Positions 58,066 to 64,000 of a stretch of 64,000 bases of DNA are shown here, piece by piece; within the stretch, counting starts at the first letter, position 1; each line of letters opens with the position of its first letter. Below the pieces are notes generated by a model that saw only the letters and a program-made list of their open reading frames with translations, ran no database searches and was not told where the DNA came from. Where the stretch lies: contig JAHJSQ010000109.1 in assembly GCA_018830325.1 (NCBI GenBank), positions 1 to 64,000 of the forward strand. The letters run 5' to 3'. The position numbers and the translations under genes were made by a program. This DNA comes from Gammaproteobacteria bacterium. GTDB taxonomy: Bacteria > Pseudomonadota > Gammaproteobacteria > Methylococcales > Methylomonadaceae.

Positions 58066-60648
58066 ATGCGCACAATCCGGTTTATTTTGTTGTTGTTCAC
58101 CATTTTATATACCGGAAAAGGTTTTGCGGAAAGCGAATATCTGGCACCGGCCAATAAGGCAGCCGACTGGTTACAATCGCAGCAGAATCCCGACGGTAGC
58201 TGGGGTAACAGCGAGACAATCAAAACCTATTACACAGCCGGCGCAGTGACGGCGTTACAAAATTTAAACCGGCGTAATGCGGTTTATTTCAAAGGTCTGA
58301 CTTGGTTGCAAAATCATCAAGTAGATAATACCGATTTCCGCTCCCGCCGGGTTGTCGGCCTTGCCGGGTATCGTGCCAATATCGGCGCGCAATTGGCGCT
58401 GCTGGAAAACAGACAGCGTAACGATACCTTCGGGTGGGGTCTAAGCGCTCGATACCAAAGCGCCGTTTTGGATACCGCACTGGTATTGCAAGCCTATGCC
58501 GCGTCCGGTAAAACGGAAGGGGTCAGCGATGCGATCGCATTTTTGAAAAGCAAACAATTAAACGGCGGTAGCGACAAAGGTTGGTCGGTTGCCTTGGAAC
58601 CCGTCAGCGAACCCTATACAACAGCGCAAGTTTGTCTTGCGTTATTGCCCTATTCAGCGTCTGACGGCAGTCTGGCAACGGTGGTGCAAAATGCATTGAC
58701 AACACTCGGGAACAAGGTCGGCCCGACTTCATCGCTAACATTGCAGGCGCTGGCCGGCAAAGCCGCTACACTCGCGAACCAGGCCGCACAGGCGGCGCCT
58801 TATTTGAATGCCTTGGTTGCCGCGCAATCGGCCCAAGGCGTCGTGAACGGCAGCTTAGTCGATACGATAACCGCGCTTCATGCCCTGGCTGCCGCAGCCC
58901 GAGAAGATTTGGCCGTGGAACGTCAACCGGTAGACATCAAGGATCAAGCGCTACGCGCCGCGATCAACCGCGAATTGAACAGAAATGCCATGGACGAAAT
59001 CAACCGAGGAGAAATGGCGCAGCTAACTTCATTGAATGCGGACGGACTCGGTATCATCGATTTGACCGGGCTGGAAGCGGCCGTCAATTTGGTCAGTCTG
59101 GATTTACGGAATAATCAAATCACCGATATTTCCCCGCTTGACGGTTTAACCGCTACCGCGATCCGGCTTGCCGGAAATCCGGCCATGGCAGGCACATTGG
59201 CCTGGTCGAAACAAATCGGAGAAATATGGTCTTCACCGGCGATGGGGCAGGAAGGAACGATCTATGTCGTGGCAAGGAACACAGCCATCCTATATGCCTA
59301 TCACCCGGACGGCACATTGGAATGGAGCCGGAGTTACGGAGCCGATGCGCCGGAAGTTATGTCCAGTCCGGTCGTCGGTCCGGACGGCACCATTTATTTG
59401 AGAGTCTGGAGTCACTGGACGCAAACCGACTTTCTGTATGCGATCGAGCCGGAAGACGGGCAAATCCGGCGGAGCTTCAATATTGTCTACAATCCTGAAG
59501 ATGATGTTTATTTTCCATCATCCAGCTCCCCGGCGGTCGGCGCCGATGGAACCGTCTACATCACTACAATCGGCGGCGGACTGCTCGCATTGAATTCGGA
59601 GCTTCAGTTGCAGTGGATCAACTGGACTTCCGGATTTTACAGTCAAACTCCCAGTACGCCGGTCATTGGAGAAGACGGCACGATTTATGTCGGTACTTCG
59701 GACGGCTACATGGTTGCGGTTGCGCCGGGAGGGCGGACGAAGTGGGCTTTTCATACCGGTACAATTGTCAATTCATCGGCCGGTTTCGGAGCGGACGGCA
59801 CGGTGTATGTCAACGGACGATCCCGAATGCATGCTTTGAATCCGGACGGTAGTCTGCGATGGACTTCAGCGCCCTATGGGCCGGGTTGGGTGCCTTCGGC
59901 TTCTTCGCCGGTCGTCGGTGCCGACGAGACCGTCTATGCCGGTGGTGATTGGTATAACGGCGGCGGCATGTTGAGCGCCCTAATCGCAATCGATCCAACG
60001 GACGGCAGCGAGCGCTGGCGGTATCCTGATTCACCGACTACCGGAAGGCGAATATTCAGCGCGCCGGCGGTTGCTTATGATGGTACGGTCTACGTAACTT
60101 CGTGGGACAAAAAGCTCCACGCGGTCAACCCCGACGGCTCGTTTAAATGGGCTTACCCCACCGGACAGATGATCTGGAACAGCGCGCCGCTGATCGATGA
60201 CGACGGCACCGTGTATTTCGGATCGACGGACGGGAATTTTTATGCGGTCTACGACGATGCCGGCGGTTTGTCCGCTTCGATTTGGCCAATGGGCGGCGGC
60301 AATGTGCAGCGTAACCATAATCTTAGCGAAGACGCCGACGGCGATACGATGGCCGACGCTTGGGAAACCGAGCACGGGCTCGATCCGAATGATGACGGTG
60401 ATGCCAACTGTAGCGACAACTGCGACCCGGACAACGACGGCTTGAATAATCTTGCCGAATACCGCATCGGCACCGACCCCATGTTGGACGACACGGACGG
60501 CGACGGCATGCCGGATGGTTGGGAATACCTTTACTGGTTCAATCCGCTCAATCCAGCGGACGCGGACTGGGATTGGGACCGGGACGGCGTGAATAATCTG
60601 CAAGAATATCTCAACGGAACCGACCCGCATGATCCGAACGACTTCTAA
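58066..60648 (+). CDS. Large exported multidomain protein: alpha-toroid, LRR, PQQ-type propeller, Ca-binding repeats
   Basis: An 860-residue exported protein, function unknown. Signal peptide about 1-22. Region about 23-280 has repeated helical motifs AADWLQSQQNPDGSWGNS and DTALVLQAYAAS, typical of terpene-cyclase/alpha-toroid folds. About 300-375 is a short leucine-rich repeat block (LVSLDLRNNQITDISPLDGL). About 385-745 has repeated PQQ-type blades (SSPAMGQEGTIYVVA, SSPVVGPDGTIYLR, STPVIGEDGTIYVG, SAPLIDDDGTVYFG). The last ~110 residues have DADGDTMADAWE, DPDNDGLNNLAEY and DTDGDGMPDGWEY, calcium-binding EF-hand/thrombospondin-3-like repeats. Good AGGAAG ribosome site. It heads a three-gene exported cluster. 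Confidence 0.88.
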   Translation: MRTIRFILLLFTILYTGKGFAESEYLAPANKAADWLQSQQNPDGSWGNSETIKTYYTAGAVTALQNLNRRNAVYFKGLTWLQNHQVDNTDFRSRRVVGLAGYRANIGAQLALLENRQRNDTFGWGLSARYQSAVLDTALVLQAYAASGKTEGVSDAIAFLKSKQLNGGSDKGWSVALEPVSEPYTTAQVCLALLPYSASDGSLATVVQNALTTLGNKVGPTSSLTLQALAGKAATLANQAAQAAPYLNALVAAQSAQGVVNGSLVDTITALHALAAAAREDLAVERQPVDIKDQALRAAINRELNRNAMDEINRGEMAQLTSLNADGLGIIDLTGLEAAVNLVSLDLRNNQITDISPLDGLTATAIRLAGNPAMAGTLAWSKQIGEIWSSPAMGQEGTIYVVARNTAILYAYHPDGTLEWSRSYGADAPEVMSSPVVGPDGTIYLRVWSHWTQTDFLYAIEPEDGQIRRSFNIVYNPEDDVYFPSSSSPAVGADGTVYITTIGGGLLALNSELQLQWINWTSGFYSQTPSTPVIGEDGTIYVGTSDGYMVAVAPGGRTKWAFHTGTIVNSSAGFGADGTVYVNGRSRMHALNPDGSLRWTSAPYGPGWVPSASSPVVGADETVYAGGDWYNGGGMLSALIAIDPTDGSERWRYPDSPTTGRRIFSAPAVAYDGTVYVTSWDKKLHAVNPDGSFKWAYPTGQMIWNSAPLIDDDGTVYFGSTDGNFYAVYDDAGGLSASIWPMGGGNVQRNHNLSEDADGDTMADAWETEHGLDPNDDGDANCSDNCDPDNDGLNNLAEYRIGTDPMLDDTDGDGMPDGWEYLYWFNPLNPADADWDWDRDGVNNLQEYLNGTDPHDPNDF

Positions 60649-60854
60649 CGCAACAGAGACCGGTAACAGGCAACGGCCGAATGGATTAATTTTCAATGCG
60701 ACCGACCGACCAATCAACTAAAAGATCAATAACACGGTTAATGGTATGGAAATGGCTTTTGAGCCGTCACTCATACCGAACAATCGGTACTGAAAACGGC
60801 CAACTTACCGGAAGCCGGTGAAGCCCGAACAGCGATAAATACAGGTAAAACAAG

Positions 60855-61607
60855 ATGAAATCAAAAATGCAACAACAGTTATTACTGATTCTTAGCTTTT
60901 GTATTCAAGGACACCAGTCGGCATGGGCGGAGGAAACGTTGCCCACGGTTCTGCCGCCCGAGCAAAGGCAGCAAATACAGACGGTAGGCCAAGCTGTATT
61001 GGCCGCCAAACGGCATGCGGAACCGGATGAACAAGCCCTGGCCGTCCGTGCGCAAATCGAAACCGTTCGAAAACATCTCGAAGCGCTAAGCAAACCTACC
61101 GGAATCGTGCAGCCCGTTACAGCCATGCCGCCAGCCGCCTCATCCGCTGCAGCGAATAAGCATGCTGAAAAGCAAGACTGGAAGCAAAGCCAGGCCGCCC
61201 GGCAGCAACGCTTGGAAGCATCTCTGGCAACGCTCGAAGAGTTACGTGTAAGCGAAATCGTAAAAAGGAATCCGCCTCAAACAAAATGGTGGCAGCGCCT
61301 GAAAGCTAAGGTAATGCGCGAGCAGGAGCCGAGCGATACGGCCCGTCAGACGCATATCGCGACGCCGGTATCCGACGCCGCACTCGAACGCATCGCGACC
61401 TTGCAAGACGAAATACGCACCGCCTTGGCGCTGCCGGAAGAAGAGCGCTATGAACGTTTGCGTACGCTGTCTAAACGCATGAAGTTCGAACGGCAATTTC
61501 CGGATGTGCCGGTTAGAACCAGCGACGGTAAACAACCCGATGCCCGGCAAACAGACGGCACACCCACGATGACCACACGCACCGCGCATCGCCGCCAATT
61601 CCAATAA
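60855..61607 (+). CDS. Exported coiled-coil protein, unknown
   Basis: A 250-residue exported protein. Signal peptide about 1-25 (ending AWA). The rest is Gln/Ala/Glu/Lys-rich and predicted mostly helical (about 30-90, 105-140, 180-220), likely coiled-coil, with a basic C-terminus. No recognised domain. It lies 206 bases after the propeller-protein gene and 35 bases before the transglutaminase-like gene, so it probably shares a transcript with the latter. Confidence 0.7.
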   Translation: MKSKMQQQLLLILSFCIQGHQSAWAEETLPTVLPPEQRQQIQTVGQAVLAAKRHAEPDEQALAVRAQIETVRKHLEALSKPTGIVQPVTAMPPAASSAAANKHAEKQDWKQSQAARQQRLEASLATLEELRVSEIVKRNPPQTKWWQRLKAKVMREQEPSDTARQTHIATPVSDAALERIATLQDEIRTALALPEEERYERLRTLSKRMKFERQFPDVPVRTSDGKQPDARQTDGTPTMTTRTAHRRQFQ

Positions 61608-61642
61608 AAAAACATTGAAGCCGCCGGAAACAGGACACCGTA

Positions 61643-64000
61643 ATGAAGAACAAAGGCATAACTCAGAGCATTTTTCTCTTGTCGGCCGTACTAATCGGCT
61701 TCGTTTCGCCAGGCGCAATAGCCGATCCCTTAGGGCAAACACGGGAAATCCTATTCGAATGCCCGGTAGGCGAAAATGGATGCGAACAGTCGGAAATCAA
61801 ACAAAAGGCCGCCGAACTGAATACGCCGGCCGCGATGTACGAATACGTTCGCAATACGCACGAGTATGCGCTCTATCACGGTTCCCGTTCCAACACGATC
61901 AATACATTTTTGGGCCGCCGGGGCAGCGATGTGGATATCGCCTCGGTACTGATCGCGATGTACCGCTCGCAAGGGCTACCGGCTCGCTATGCAGTCGGCA
62001 AGGTAGCGGCGCCCGCTTCGGAAGTCGCCAACTGGCTCGGCGTCAAAAACGTCGAATTGGCGGCCTCGATCATGGACGACCAAGGAATACAGCAGGTCGA
62101 ACTGATTACGGACGGCGATAGGCAAACAATCGAATTCGAGCACGTCTGGGTCCAGGTGTTATTACCTTTCGACGATTACCGTGGTGCAGCGTCGCCGGCT
62201 GTCGATTGTATCAGTGCAACCGATCGGTGCCGCTGGATCGATCTCGATCCGTCATGGAAACAGCGCCGCTTTAATCCGCAAGCCATAGACCTATACGGCG
62301 ACACCGGTTTTACCGGCTTCGACTACGAACGCTATTACAACGCAATCAAAAACAACGATCCGGAATACCGGGATAAAAACCCGTTGGAAATTTACGAAGA
62401 AGCCATGCTTGCGTACTTGAAGACGCAGTATCCAGGTAAAACGCTGGAGGATGTCGCCGATTCGGGCGTCATTATCCCGGCCAGCGACGGCATATTGCCG
62501 GCATCTTTACCGTATCGGGTGACCGGAACGTACGAGGCGTTTGACAGTATTCAAGCGCATGATGACGTACACGATCCCAAATGGGCCAAGTTTTTGACCA
62601 TTCATTACTCATTGGGAGCCTTTTCTTTTACCGACGGCTTGATCGGGCCATTTTTGCTATCATCGTCTACCAACCCCATTGCCTTAGCGGATTTATCGAC
62701 GAAACGGATTACACTCAGTTATTTTGAAGGTAACCGAATCAGTGGACACCTGTACGAACATCACCAAATGGCTTTGCGCCTGGATGGTGAGATTATTCAT
62801 AGGCCGATCTTGATTGCTTGGCAAAACGACCAAGCTGATTATATCGGTCGCCCGTTCCATATCACCTTCAGAATGGATGGAGCACCTTCAACAACATCTG
62901 GAGACTCCGGGTCAACGATAGAGGCAAGCTATAACAATTTACTATTTGGAGGTTATTATGTCATCGGGACCGGTGGAGACACAACGAACTGGTCGCAAGT
63001 GCACCGATCGGCCAATCAACTGTTATCGGCGAACAACGCTTTTCCAATTGTCAACGATAGCAACGGCATACCTTATATAGACGCAAATGATAACGGCACG
63101 ATCGATAACGGCGAGCGGCGCTTACTGGACGACCCGGTCGCTCAAGACCAATTGACGGGAGGGTTATTGAACGTTGCGATGTCGCTTTACTACACGAAGT
63201 TTGTCGAAAATACGCGGCGCCTCGATGCGCTGAACCATGTCATTTCTCCTCTTGAAGGCTTTGTCGGTATCGTCAGTTCCACCTACGATGTCGAGTACCT
63301 TGACACTACCGCCTATTCGGTAATGCCGGGCGGCCTGCTGATCGATATGAAAGGACTAAGCATAAATGGCTCTTGGCGTACCGATGCGGTTTCCGACTTT
63401 TCCAATACACATTTCGAATTGTTGGGGCATGAAGCTTCCTCGTTGGAACATGAAATTTGGCAGGAGTTGACGGGCTTCGATGCCGTCTCGACAGTACGCG
63501 GTATTCAAATGGCGCTGGTTGGAGACACCACATTACAAACGCCGATGAACAGCGGTTCCGGCAATAACATGGCCGATCAGTACGAGGGTTTTCAGTTCAG
63601 CGATACGACACCCGCCGGATTCAGTTACACCCCGTTTACGGTATTCTCGACCCGGCCGGCTACCTGGGCGCATGCCAATTCAGGCTCGGCCATGGAGTTA
63701 TTGAAACGAAACGTCGACAGCGGCACAAGCAATCAGAATAAAGCCTTGCAAAGCTATATTTACAATCCCAATTCGGGACTTTATGCCTGGGTCAAGTGCA
63801 TCGATGACACTGAAAACCTATTGTCGGACTGGATCGACCAGGGTTACGGCAATAGTAATCTAGGGACCCAAATAGTTTGCAATGGGACGTTCTCGGGTAC
63901 GGTTAGTCAATATCTTAGCCAACTAGAGAATTATTACTTCAATACCGTCATTCCTACCTATATCGGACAGATCTACTTCGATTACTTTGATCGAGCCAAA
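61643..64000 (+). CDS. Exported transglutaminase-like protein, 3' end beyond window
   Basis: Open frame of at least 786 codons without a stop, running off the window. Signal peptide about 1-27 (FVSPGAIA). A transglutaminase-like fold (about 60-205): YVRNTHEYALYHGSRSN, GSDVDIASVLIAMYRSQGLPARY, His 167 in FEHVWVQV and Asp 200/202 in WIDLDPSW. The Cys expected after the Gly of the second motif is absent (Ser 95-Asp 96), so it may not be catalytic, or belongs to the Cys-less branch seen beside RHS-type surface proteins. Downstream residues show no recognised domain up to the edge. ATG at 61643 has no strong ribosome site. Confidence 0.85.
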   Translation, partial: MKNKGITQSIFLLSAVLIGFVSPGAIADPLGQTREILFECPVGENGCEQSEIKQKAAELNTPAAMYEYVRNTHEYALYHGSRSNTINTFLGRRGSDVDIASVLIAMYRSQGLPARYAVGKVAAPASEVANWLGVKNVELAASIMDDQGIQQVELITDGDRQTIEFEHVWVQVLLPFDDYRGAASPAVDCISATDRCRWIDLDPSWKQRRFNPQAIDLYGDTGFTGFDYERYYNAIKNNDPEYRDKNPLEIYEEAMLAYLKTQYPGKTLEDVADSGVIIPASDGILPASLPYRVTGTYEAFDSIQAHDDVHDPKWAKFLTIHYSLGAFSFTDGLIGPFLLSSSTNPIALADLSTKRITLSYFEGNRISGHLYEHHQMALRLDGEIIHRPILIAWQNDQADYIGRPFHITFRMDGAPSTTSGDSGSTIEASYNNLLFGGYYVIGTGGDTTNWSQVHRSANQLLSANNAFPIVNDSNGIPYIDANDNGTIDNGERRLLDDPVAQDQLTGGLLNVAMSLYYTKFVENTRRLDALNHVISPLEGFVGIVSSTYDVEYLDTTAYSVMPGGLLIDMKGLSINGSWRTDAVSDFSNTHFELLGHEASSLEHEIWQELTGFDAVSTVRGIQMALVGDTTLQTPMNSGSGNNMADQYEGFQFSDTTPAGFSYTPFTVFSTRPATWAHANSGSAMELLKRNVDSGTSNQNKALQSYIYNPNSGLYAWVKCIDDTENLLSDWIDQGYGNSNLGTQIVCNGTFSGTVSQYLSQLENYYFNTVIPTYIGQIYFDYFDRAK

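Overview
The window looks like chromosome of a gammaproteobacterial (type I, Methylococcales-like) methanotroph or methylotroph. Housekeeping gene order is typical of gammaproteobacteria: tilS-pyrG-kdsA-eno-ftsB-ispD-ispF, truD...surE-pcm, and trpFBA-accD-folC-SPOR-cvpA-purF-metZ. C1 markers are a formaldehyde-activating-enzyme (Fae) homologue and an MxaD-like periplasmic protein. A VPLPA-type sorting tail protein also fits this group. The genus cannot be fixed from the sequence alone.

Region by region: 0.6-1.1 kb carries an RlpA lipoprotein. 1.5-11 kb is a signalling island: a receiver-histidine kinase reads leftward, and a tightly packed rightward run encodes a 2Fe-2S/ASKHA corrinoid activator, a B12-binding corrinoid protein, a URO-D-type methyltransferase, a DUF1638 protein, a GAF hybrid histidine kinase and a REC-PAS-GGDEF-EAL protein. 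No substrate-specific MT1 methyltransferase is adjacent, so a corrinoid-based sensing or methyl-transfer system feeding c-di-GMP signalling is a plausible, untested reading. 11-18 kb has bioA, a DegQ/HtrA protease, and a YeeE/YedE (two halves)-SoxC-cytochrome c sulfur operon. 18-22 kb has a dual-receiver protein, a divergent pair of a Fae paralogue (active-site His apparently replaced) and a radical SAM protein, a small unknown protein and a VPLPA-CTERM surface protein.

23-36 kb is housekeeping (tilS to rpiA). 36-45 kb has a thioredoxin-like ferredoxin, a DEAD-box helicase, a DUF2232-like membrane protein, a rhomboid protease, a small membrane protein, uvrA and a DUF2231 protein with a His-rich tail. 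45-55 kb is the trp/acc/fol/pur/met block. 55.6-57.2 kb has mxaD and a YVTN beta-propeller protein whose signal-peptide codons contain a perfect intrinsic terminator. 58-64 kb is a secreted-protein cluster: an 860-residue toroid-LRR-propeller-EF-hand-like protein, a coiled-coil exported protein, and a transglutaminase-like protein that runs off the window.

Most intergenic space is filled by short non-coding repeats. At least three families have inverted ends like MITEs. One 65-bp palindromic element is inserted inside other repeat elements, with a 4-bp target duplication visible by comparison with an empty copy. A ~180-bp repeat occurs in opposite orientation at 14.4 and 57.8 kb. I saw no tRNA, rRNA, CRISPR array, transposase or phage gene.
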